Assembly (NCBI GenBank): GCA_030430975.1 | Contig: JAUIKB010000483.1 | Location: 1 to 5,245 of the forward strand | From: Polyangia bacterium | GTDB lineage: Bacteria > Myxococcota_A > Polyangia > Polyangiales > Polyangiaceae | Direction of reading: 5' to 3' | DNA: 5,245 nt | Part shown: piece after piece, positions 1 to 5,245 of the stretch | Position numbering within the stretch: the stretch's first letter is position 1 | Layout of the letters: each line of letters begins with the position of its first letter | The notes under the pieces: generated by a model | Seen by the model: only the letters and a program-made list of their open reading frames with translations | The model's database searches: none | What the model was told of the DNA's origin: nothing | Position numbers and translations under genes: made by a program

Positions 1-768
1 GAGTCCGGAGGCGCTCCGCTCACCCTCTAAAGCGGCGTGCGCGCTGATCGGAAAGACACTCGGCTCGGGTAGTAGGGCTCCCAGCTGCGTGCGGACATAA
101 GCCAGCGCTTCTTGGCGTTCCTCGTCGGACCAAATATCCGCCTTGCAGACCACGAACACGATCTTGTCGCGGCTGCGCCCGATCAGCTGCTTCTCCAGAA
201 ACGCTCGCTCGCTTTCCTTGACGGGCTGACTTGCGTCCAACAAGAACAGGATGGCGTCCGACCGGGGAATGTAGTCGTAGGTGATCTCAGCGCGGGTCAG
301 TGACAGGTCGTTGACACCCGGCGTGTCCACCAACACGACGCGCTGTTTTAGCAAGTCTGCCGGGTAGCCGACTTCGACGTAGCGGACCGTACCTGGATCG
401 CGCGGACCGTCGGTGGCGAAGGACTTGAGCTGCTCGACATCGAGCGGCTCCGATGCACCGTCCCCCGAGTGGACGGTCACGGCTGGCTGTTCGGCGTACA
501 CGACGTGGTGGATCACAGCCGTCGTCGGCGTGACGCCCATCGGCAGGACTTTTTCGCCGAGTAGGGCGTTCACGAACGTCGTCTTGCCGTGGTTGAACTC
601 ACCGACCACGACAAGGTGAAAGCGGTCCGCGTCCAGCTTGGCAACCACATCTCGATCCACCCGCTCGGCCAGCGATGCCGCGCCGACGACGCGACCGACA
701 TCGCACAAGCGGCGCAGCTGGGCGCTGAGCGTTCGTGTTCGCTTCTGATGTTCCTCAAGGGGCGTCAT
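1..768 (-). CDS. Dynamin-family GTPase, N-terminal 256 residues (3' end beyond window)
   Basis: The minus frame from the ATG at 768 stays open to base 1, so the C-terminal part is missing. The visible part is a complete-looking dynamin-type G domain. The P-loop GEFNHGKTT lies at residues 56-64 (K62) and the G2-type TPTT at 80-83. The G3 motif DTPGVND begins at D148, a G4-like CKAD sits at 208-211, and ISA, a likely G5, is near 241-243. A roughly 50-residue helical leader precedes the P-loop, as in bacterial dynamin-like proteins. Family members are large membrane-remodelling or membrane-tethering GTPases, typically with a helical stalk and a membrane-binding tip, which would lie outside the window. 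The start is supported by AAGG seven bases upstream and by the ATGA overlap with the upstream M48 protease gene, which implies translational coupling. The G4 Cys in place of the usual Asn/Thr is slightly unusual. A different large GTPase of the GBP or Era-like type is less likely because of the GEFNHGKTT and TPTT motifs. Its specific role is unknown. Confidence 0.87.
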   Translation of the reverse strand, partial: MTPLEEHQKRTRTLSAQLRRLCDVGRVVGAASLAERVDRDVVAKLDADRFHLVVVGEFNHGKTTFVNALLGEKVLPMGVTPTTAVIHHVVYAEQPAVTVHSGDGASEPLDVEQLKSFATDGPRDPGTVRYVEVGYPADLLKQRVVLVDTPGVNDLSLTRAEITYDYIPRSDAILFLLDASQPVKESERAFLEKQLIGRSRDKIVFVVCKADIWSDEERQEALAYVRTQLGALLPEPSVFPISAHAALEGERSASGL

Positions 769-1661
769 CCCACCACCTTAACCAGGTCGTGCACTCGGTC
801 GTCCACCTCTGTCATAGAGCGGCCAGGATCGTCCAATCCAGCGTGGCGCTTGTAGAGTTCACTTTCGGCGAACTCGCGCAGCGCGAGGACCCGTTTGGGC
901 AGCCACGGGTGGCTCGCCAACACCTCGGTGTACCTGCCAACCGACTCCTGACTCTCCTGGTGCTGTTCCAAGAAAACCTCGATATCCAGCTGGTCGTAGA
1001 GCTTGTGTGATCCGAGCGCTAGTTTGGTCAGCACTCGGGTGGCGCACTCCACGTCTTTCGTGCACAACAGACCGGCGCGATCGCAGGTAATCTCGGCACG
1101 GCGAGACCAGGCGCGGAGCGCTAACATGGCGGGCAGCGCGATCCAGCGCAGAAAGTACCCGGCCATATTGGTCAGATAGTGAATCGTCGTCAGATACACT
1201 ACATGGTTATTATGAATGTGACCGCACTCATGGCCGATCACACAGAGCAGCTCTTCGTCAGAGAGATGATCGACGATCGATGAATTGACCATCACGAATG
1301 CATCATCATTCGTCCCATACGTGGCCGCATTCATCAGCGGGCTGTTGACGATGTACAGCGTCGGCGTTGCGATGCCGAGCGTTTCCGCTGAGCGAACGGC
1401 GAGCTGGTGCACGCGCGGGAACTGGCGCGGCCCCACCTTGACCGCCTGACCGAGTAGCTCTGCCTTGCCGATGTTCTTGAACATTCGGACGCTCGCGGCA
1501 ACGGCCAGCTCAACTGGCTTCATCGTTTCGAACGCGGCCCTCGTCGCTCGGTCGGACGCGTAGGAATAGTCGTGAGGATCGCGTCCTTCGTCGCCGCCCG
1601 GTTGGGAAGTGCGACGGTCATCAATGAACTGTTGAAAGTTGAGTTCGCCGACCTGGGCCAT
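765..1661 (-). CDS. M48 family zinc metallopeptidase (HtpX/Ste24/Oma1 type)
   Basis: This is a 298-residue zinc-dependent endopeptidase. The zinc-binding HExxH is seen as HECGH at residues 144-148, with the third ligand in E190-x-x-x-D194. Two further family hallmarks are present: NAATYG at 111-116, matching the conserved Asn-Ala-x-x-x-Gly strand before the active helix, and SHPWLPKR at 250-257, matching the conserved His-Pro motif near the C-terminus. A hydrophobic stretch at about 166-184, between HExxH and the third ligand, may be one membrane segment or a buried helix. No signal peptide or N-terminal transmembrane anchor is visible, so it is probably cytosolic or peripherally associated with the inner membrane, unlike four-TM HtpX. 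M48 enzymes of this size usually degrade misfolded or surplus membrane proteins, but the substrate here is unknown. The ATG is preceded by AGGAGA, a strong Shine-Dalgarno. The gene is the first of a leftward pair and overlaps the dynamin-like gene by 4 bp, suggesting co-expression. Confidence 0.94.
   Translation of the reverse strand: MAQVGELNFQQFIDDRRTSQPGGDEGRDPHDYSYASDRATRAAFETMKPVELAVAASVRMFKNIGKAELLGQAVKVGPRQFPRVHQLAVRSAETLGIATPTLYIVNSPLMNAATYGTNDDAFVMVNSSIVDHLSDEELLCVIGHECGHIHNNHVVYLTTIHYLTNMAGYFLRWIALPAMLALRAWSRRAEITCDRAGLLCTKDVECATRVLTKLALGSHKLYDQLDIEVFLEQHQESQESVGRYTEVLASHPWLPKRVLALREFAESELYKRHAGLDDPGRSMTEVDDRVHDLVKVVG
773..779 (-). promoter_or_regulatory. Ribosome binding site of the dynamin-like gene
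   Basis: On the minus strand AAGGTGG occurs here, with seven bases between AAGG and the ATG at 768. It lies inside the last codons of the M48 protease gene. It supports the chosen start and fits re-initiation or coupled translation across the ATGA junction at 765-768. Confidence 0.6.
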
Positions 1662-1665
1662 GAAA

Positions 1666-1671
1666 TCTCCT
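1666..1671 (-). promoter_or_regulatory. Strong ribosome binding site of the M48 peptidase gene
   Basis: On the minus strand the bases read AGGAGA, with about five bases between GGAG and the ATG at 1661. It is the clearest Shine-Dalgarno in the window and fixes the peptidase start. Confidence 0.75.
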
Positions 1672-1747
1672 ACCTAGCGACTGTCCGGATGCCTTTGCAC
1701 GTAGTCGATGGGCGCGTCACACCGAGGATACGTCTGAGAGAGTCGCC

Positions 1748-1761
1748 GGATCTGAAGATCC
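1748..1761. repeat. Inverted repeat GGATCT-GA-AGATCC, candidate operator
   Basis: Two perfect 6-bp arms are separated by two bases. They lie about 87 bp upstream of the peptidase ATG and about 138 bp upstream of the lipoprotein ATG. The symmetry suits a dimeric regulator. Short palindromes of this length also occur by chance, and no second copy was seen in the window. Confidence 0.3.
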
Positions 1762-1899
1762 CTCACCTAGGAAACGTAAGGCGGCTTAGGTACCTCCGCA
1801 ATCAACCGCCTCGAAAGCGGGAAAATCCGCCCGAATAGGGTGCGCGCGGGTTACCGTGGTTTCGTGGAACATCGTGGATGGCTGTGTTGTCTCAGGTCC

Positions 1900-2862
1900 A
1901 TGCGACCGCTGTCCGCACTGGTTGTTCTCGTGGTGACCGCCGGCTGTAAGACCACCCCGAAATCCGACATGACACCCCCGGCGGAAGCCCCCTCAACATC
2001 GGGTTCGAACTCCGTCGCCGCCGCTCCACCGTCCGCCGCACGCGTGGTGAATCAGCCCTGCGGAACTCTGAAGTGCACGAACCACGAGTCTGCATCGGAC
2101 GCCTTCGCGGAGGTGCTCAAGACCAAACCGCTCGTGTTAGCCATCGGCGAGTCGCATGCGCAGCGCAAGTCGGCCGCCAGCCGGTCGACGACCGCTCGCT
2201 TCACGCAAGAGCTACTGCCCAAGCTCAAAGGTGTCGCGAGCGACGTTGTACTCGAGGTTTGGTTTGGCAATCCCAAGTGCAAGAAGGCTGTCGCCAAGGT
2301 CGCCAAGCAGCAGAAAGCCGTCACCAAACACCAGGCGAAGAAAACCAAAAGCGAGCACGTGATCTTAGGGGACCGGGCAAAAGCGCTCGGCATTCGCCCA
2401 CACGCGCTGGAACCGTCATGCGAGCAATACGACGCGATAGCCAAGGCCGGCGCGTCCGACGTCGCCATGATGCTGTCCACCGTCGCGGACCTGACCGTGG
2501 GGCTCGTCGACCGCATCTTAAAGCGTAACGCCAAGAACCAAGACGACCGCATGGTGCTCGCGTACGGCGGCTTGCTCCACAACGACGGCCAGCCCAAAAC
2601 CGGCCGCGAGGCGTGGGCGTTCGGACCGCGCCTTCGTAAACGAACGGACGGACGCTACGTGGCGCTCGATCTTATCTCGCGCGAAGCGGTGACCGCGAGC
2701 GCGACCTGGAAGTCGCTTGAATGGTTCGACCAAATCGATCTGAGCCATGCGCCCGACCAGGCGTTGTTGGTCACCGTTCGACCCGATGAGCTAGTGCTGA
2801 TCCTGCCGCGCCAGCGGCGCGCCGCGCCACAACCCAGCGCGTCTACCGGCTCGCCTCCCTGA
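1900..2862 (+). CDS. Putative lipoprotein with paired GxxH motifs (ChaN/EreA/TIKI-like superfamily)
   Basis: From the ATG at 1900 this encodes 320 residues. The N-terminus MRPLSALVVLVVTAGC is a lipoprotein signal peptide with the candidate lipidated Cys at 16. The -3 residue is Thr rather than the usual Leu, so the lipobox is imperfect. A Ser/Pro/Ala-rich linker follows to about residue 50, so the folded domain is probably exported and tethered to a membrane. The domain shows AIGESH at 81-86, then VVLEVWF at 116-122 with Glu119, and YGGLLH at 222-227, giving two GxxH motifs (83-86 and 224-227). That arrangement is the signature of the superfamily uniting ChaN haem-binding lipoproteins, erythromycin esterases, TraB/PrgY and TIKI. 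Residues 124-152 form a Lys-rich, probably helical insert. Cys54, Cys59, Cys127 and Cys174 could form disulfides outside the cytoplasm. The substrate is unknown. An upstream GTG at 1840 in frame would bury the signal peptide, so it was rejected. The Shine-Dalgarno of the chosen start is weak. Its 3' end overlaps the convergent kinase gene. Confidence 0.82.
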   Translation: MRPLSALVVLVVTAGCKTTPKSDMTPPAEAPSTSGSNSVAAAPPSAARVVNQPCGTLKCTNHESASDAFAEVLKTKPLVLAIGESHAQRKSAASRSTTARFTQELLPKLKGVASDVVLEVWFGNPKCKKAVAKVAKQQKAVTKHQAKKTKSEHVILGDRAKALGIRPHALEPSCEQYDAIAKAGASDVAMMLSTVADLTVGLVDRILKRNAKNQDDRMVLAYGGLLHNDGQPKTGREAWAFGPRLRKRTDGRYVALDLISREAVTASATWKSLEWFDQIDLSHAPDQALLVTVRPDELVLILPRQRRAAPQPSASTGSPP

Positions 2863-3784
2863 GCGCCTCGGAAAGCTGGCGCTTGCGCGCCATAAAACGA
2901 CGGTAGTCGCGACTCGGAGTCGCACCCTCGGGGCAGCGCAGCGAGAAGTCCACGATGCGGGTCGTGGCAAAACGAACACAGGCGAGCACCGCGTCTGGCA
3001 TCAACGCGGCCCGCTCCACGGCGCTCAACGGCCGGCGGCTCTCGTATCCACTGAGTAACGCCCGAATAAGTGACGCCTCGAACTCATCGCTAAAACACCA
3101 CGCCAGCAACGTCACCGCGATGTCGTACGAGAACCGACCATAGCAGGCGCTCTCGAAGTCGATGAGAACGGGCTCGCCGTCGACCGGCCAAAGCACGTTG
3201 TCCCGAAACAAATCGCCGTGAGTGATCCCCATCGGGACCGGCTGCTGTTCGGCTAGCGCCGCGTCGAGCCAGCCGGTGAGTGTCTCCACATCGGCACCGA
3301 AGCGCGGATGCTCACGCCGGATGGTCGCGAGCTTGTTCCGCAACGCTTCAGGACCGAATCGTCCAGCTGGTGCCGCAATGCCGTGAGAAGCCAGGTGCAC
3401 GTCTGCTAACGCTCTTCCGACGGCTGTACAGTGCTCGGGCGTAACGGTTGCTTGGCAAAGCAACGTACCGACCATCCAGGGGTAGACCGCAACAGGCTTA
3501 CCCGCGAAGTTCACCAGCAGCTGACCGTCAGTCGTGGAAAGTGGTCGCGTAGTTCGCACGCCAGCACCTACCAGCGCGTGAAGCAAGCGCAGCTCCGCCT
3601 CCGCCCCACCGTCGTCCTGCTCTTCGTAGATTCGCAGAAACACGTCCGGGCCGTCTTCAACACAACACCGGAAGTTCGAATTGACCGAGCCCGCGGTAAG
3701 CGGCTCGATCGCCCGCAGTTTTAGACCGAATCGACTCAGCAGCGTGGATGCCGCCGGCTCAGGGAGTGCCGTAATCGTCGCCAT
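2843..3784 (-). CDS. thrB: APH-fold phosphotransferase, probable type II homoserine kinase
   Basis: This is a 313-residue aminoglycoside-phosphotransferase-fold kinase. The catalytic loop ITHGDLFRDN lies at 187-196 (H189, D191, N196) and the metal-binding DFE at 209-211. The N-terminal lobe has TAGSVNSNF at 30-38 as the nucleotide-binding loop and a candidate phosphate-anchoring Glu in the 61-64 helix. Features pointing to the ThrB type II subgroup are HGDLFRDN, LLAWCF (226-231) with LLSGYESRRPL (243-253), and the following Arg/Phe-rich helix with TTRIVDF. That enzyme phosphorylates homoserine with ATP on the way to threonine and is cytosolic; about 315 residues is the usual length. No other threonine gene is in view, so a kinase of another small alcohol (choline or aminoglycoside-like) is possible. 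A GTG at 3811 would add nine residues, but the ATG gives the usual MAxxT-like N-terminus and has AGAG eight bases upstream. Its stop lies 20 bp inside the convergent lipoprotein gene. Confidence 0.75.
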   Translation of the reverse strand: MATITALPEPAASTLLSRFGLKLRAIEPLTAGSVNSNFRCCVEDGPDVFLRIYEEQDDGGAEAELRLLHALVGAGVRTTRPLSTTDGQLLVNFAGKPVAVYPWMVGTLLCQATVTPEHCTAVGRALADVHLASHGIAAPAGRFGPEALRNKLATIRREHPRFGADVETLTGWLDAALAEQQPVPMGITHGDLFRDNVLWPVDGEPVLIDFESACYGRFSYDIAVTLLAWCFSDEFEASLIRALLSGYESRRPLSAVERAALMPDAVLACVRFATTRIVDFSLRCPEGATPSRDYRRFMARKRQLSEALREASR

Positions 3785-3789
3785 GCTGT

Positions 3790-3803
3790 ACGCTCTAGAG
3801 CGT
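3790..3803. promoter_or_regulatory. Perfect 14-bp palindrome between divergent kinase and hflX starts
   Basis: The bases ACGCTCTAGAGCGT are identical on both strands. The palindrome fills nearly half of the 31 bp between the two start codons, ending 5 bp before the kinase ATG and 12 bp before the hflX ATG. Its AGAG on the minus strand is also the only Shine-Dalgarno-like sequence for the kinase. It could be an operator for a dimeric regulator acting on both genes. A chance origin cannot be excluded from one sequence. Confidence 0.4.
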
Positions 3804-3815
3804 CTTAGCACCTAG

Positions 3816-5245
3816 ATGTCGGAAATTTTTGGAAACACCGCGGGCCTATCGCCCAGCGCACGTAAGGCGCTCACTCGTATCTATCGACGGCGCGTGGGGC
3901 TCGACCGCATCGCATCTCCAGAACTGGCGCGGTCGTTGGCGGATGCCTCCCGGGAGTGCAAGCGCCAAGTAGGAGCGTTGGTGCACCGGTCGGGCGTCGT
4001 TGACTACGTCATTGTCGGCACGGCGACGGGGTTGATGCTGCCGGACATCGGGCGGCTGCGAGCCGCTCACGGCAGGTTCCGCGCCCTACGCCTGGTGCAC
4101 ACCCACCTATACGGCGAGGGTCTGACACGGGACGACATCGTCGACTTGACGCGCTTGCGACTCGACCTCGTCGCGGCGGTGATCCTGTCGCCTGAGGGGG
4201 ATCCCAAAGCCTTTACTTGGGCGTACAACACCCCTGGCGCGGACGGCGATCTGACGTCGCACGAAACCGTCGGACCGATCCCGTGGGGTCGCCCGACACC
4301 GCACTTCGGTGAGCTGATCAGCTCGCTCGAGGACGAGTTTGCCCGACAGCAGCGCACTCGTGAGGTGCCGGCCAAGGACGGCCGCGCGATCGTGATTCAC
4401 GTAGGCGAGAAGCGAAAGGCCGGTGCCTCACGTCGCGCTCAAACCAGTCTTCGCGAATTAGCGAGCCTTGCAGAAACGGCGGGCGTTCAAGTCGTAGACG
4501 AAATCGTTCAGTTGCGCGACCGCATCGACAAGAAGCTGGTGTTCGGCAAGGGCAAACTCGACGAGGTCCTGATGCGCGCCATCGATCTCGACGTAGAAAC
4601 GCTTATCTTCGATCGAAATCTCACGCCTGCGCAGGTCAGCGGGATCGCGGCGCAGACCGATCTAAAGGTTATCGACCGAACCCAGCTGATCCTGGACATA
4701 TTCGCTCAACGCGCCGAATCGAGCGACGGCAAGCTACAGGTCGAGCTGGCGCAGCTCAAGTACGCGCTGCCACGCCTGGGCACGCGCGATGACGCGCTAA
4801 GTCGCCTCACCGGTGGCATCGGCGGCCGCGGCCCCGGCGAAACCAAACTCGAGATCGGGCGCCGGCGCGCGCGTGAACGCCTGACCCGGCTCGAAAAGCA
4901 ACTCAAGAGCCAGGCGAAAAAGCGGGCCCAGCGCCGCGCTTCTCGGCAGCGGTCTGAAGTCCCTGTGATCGCCATCGTGGGCTACACCAATGCCGGCAAG
5001 AGCACGCTGCTCAATACATTGACGGGCGCCAGCGTGCTGGCGGAGGACAAGCTCTTCGCAACACTCGACACACGCGCGCGACGACTGCGCCTGCCGCACG
5101 GCACCGCAGTCGTCTTGACCGACACGGTCGGCTTCATCCGCGATATGCCGGCCGATCTATTCAGCGCCTTCCGAGCAACCTTCGAGGAAGCCGCCGACGC
5201 AACCTTGATCCTGGAGGTCGTCGACGCCTCGGATCCAGAGCACGT
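3816..5245 (+). CDS. hflX: GTPase HflX, long form with extra N-terminal domain (C-terminus beyond window)
   Basis: The frame is open for 476 codons from the ATG to the window edge, and the in-frame codon just before the ATG is TAG, so no earlier start is possible. Residues from about 190 onward are classical HflX. There is the N-terminal HflX domain with QLRDRIDKKLVFGKGK (232-247), then GGIGGRGPGETKLE (333-346), and a basic helical linker. The G domain follows with GYTNAGKST (389-397, K395), FATLDT and DTVGFI (436-441). The G4 and G5 motifs fall outside the window. HflX binds the 50S subunit and splits stalled or stress-arrested 70S ribosomes, and is cytosolic. Residues 1-185 are additional to the E. 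coli-type protein (426 residues). This segment starts MSEIFGNTAGLSPSARKAL and contains VHTHLYGEGLTRDD (94-107). Long HflX forms of this kind are, to my knowledge, usual in deltaproteobacteria. No clear Shine-Dalgarno precedes the ATG, so leaderless or weakly initiated translation is possible. It diverges from the kinase gene. Confidence 0.97.
   Translation, partial: MSEIFGNTAGLSPSARKALTRIYRRRVGLDRIASPELARSLADASRECKRQVGALVHRSGVVDYVIVGTATGLMLPDIGRLRAAHGRFRALRLVHTHLYGEGLTRDDIVDLTRLRLDLVAAVILSPEGDPKAFTWAYNTPGADGDLTSHETVGPIPWGRPTPHFGELISSLEDEFARQQRTREVPAKDGRAIVIHVGEKRKAGASRRAQTSLRELASLAETAGVQVVDEIVQLRDRIDKKLVFGKGKLDEVLMRAIDLDVETLIFDRNLTPAQVSGIAAQTDLKVIDRTQLILDIFAQRAESSDGKLQVELAQLKYALPRLGTRDDALSRLTGGIGGRGPGETKLEIGRRRARERLTRLEKQLKSQAKKRAQRRASRQRSEVPVIAIVGYTNAGKSTLLNTLTGASVLAEDKLFATLDTRARRLRLPHGTAVVLTDTVGFIRDMPADLFSAFRATFEEAADATLILEVVDASDPEH

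Larger units (their letters stand above)
1662..1899. other. Divergent intergenic region between the M48 peptidase and the lipoprotein
   Basis: This 238-bp stretch must carry the control signals of both diverging transcripts. It holds an interrupted palindrome at 1748-1761, the 8-bp palindrome AGGTACCT at 1788-1795, and a cluster of alternating GCGG/CCGC blocks at about 1781-1830. I could not find a convincing -35/-10 pair on either strand. TATCCT on the minus strand near 1730 is only a weak -10 candidate without a matching -35. Open frames crossing this stretch overlap the peptidase gene antisense and look spurious. A GTG at 1840 would extend the lipoprotein frame by 20 codons, but it is not the preferred start. 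Confidence 0.6.

Noticed and set aside
1291..1315. Inverted repeat CGAATG...CATTCG inside the M48 gene
   Set aside because: The six-base arms encode the conserved Asn-Asp-Asp-Ala-Phe stretch. The codons explain the symmetry and nothing suggests a regulatory role.
1572..1838. 88-codon plus-strand open frame across the peptidase start and the intergenic region
   Set aside because: It overlaps the 5' end of the well-supported M48 gene antisense, shows no family motif or Shine-Dalgarno, and its Arg/Pro-rich composition is typical of GC-rich shadow frames.
2073..2528. 151-codon plus-strand open frame inside the lipoprotein gene
   Set aside because: It is a +1-type shadow with Arg-rich composition and no start signals. 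The lipoprotein frame explains the region.
2052..2597. 181-codon minus-strand open frame inside the lipoprotein gene
   Set aside because: It is fully antisense to a gene with signal peptide and superfamily motifs. Its Ser/Ala/Leu-rich product has no recognisable domain.
2805..2825. GC hairpin as a bidirectional terminator of the convergent genes
   Set aside because: There is no U-tract on either strand and it lies within coding sequence in GC-rich DNA, so it was not listed as a terminator.
3431..3724. 97-codon plus-strand open frame antisense to the kinase
   Set aside because: It overlaps the kinase N-terminal lobe and has no motif or ribosome binding site.
4067..4400. Two overlapping minus-strand open frames antisense to hflX
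   Set aside because: They are shadows of hflX, whose motifs run continuously through this region. Neither has family features.
1..5245. Mobile element, CRISPR, toxin-antitoxin or phage-defence island
   Set aside because: There are no terminal inverted repeats, transposase or integrase motifs, spaced direct repeats or tRNA. Despite the dynamin-like GTPase (a family sometimes linked to phage resistance), no other defence gene is visible.

Overview
The window is ordinary-looking, GC-rich chromosomal DNA that is densely coding on both strands. It most resembles a myxobacterium-type (Myxococcota / former Deltaproteobacteria) genome. The clues are a long-form HflX with an extra N-terminal domain of the kind I associate with deltaproteobacterial HflX proteins, GC-rich third codon positions, and a lipoprotein with a low-complexity Ser/Pro/Ala linker. 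The taxon is an inference, because no rRNA or other phylogenetic marker is present.

Five genes are supported, and two of them run off the window edges. Positions 1-768 (minus) hold the N-terminal 256 residues of a dynamin-family GTPase. Its start overlaps by 4 bp the end of an M48 zinc metallopeptidase gene (765-1661, minus), so the two form a translationally coupled pair read leftward. A 238-bp divergent intergenic region (1662-1899) with several inverted repeats separates that pair from a plus-strand lipoprotein gene (1900-2862). The lipoprotein carries the paired GxxH signature of the ChaN/EreA/TraB/TIKI-type superfamily. Its 3' end overlaps by 20 bp, tail to tail, the end of a minus-strand APH-fold kinase that best matches type II homoserine kinase (2843-3784). 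Divergent from the kinase, across only 31 bp containing a perfect 14-bp palindrome, starts hflX (3816 to beyond 5245, plus), the ribosome-splitting GTPase.

The genes do not assemble into one obvious pathway. The clearest functional unit is the M48 protease plus dynamin-like GTPase pair, probably an envelope or membrane maintenance module (inference). ThrB-like kinase (amino-acid biosynthesis) and HflX (ribosome rescue) look like divergent housekeeping neighbours sharing a compact control region. I saw no mobile element, CRISPR array, tRNA, rRNA or convincing sigma-70 promoter. I found no strong evidence for a wholly new system. The items most worth a second look are the GTPase-protease pair, the unusual N-terminal domain of HflX, the GxxH lipoprotein, and the palindrome between the kinase and hflX.
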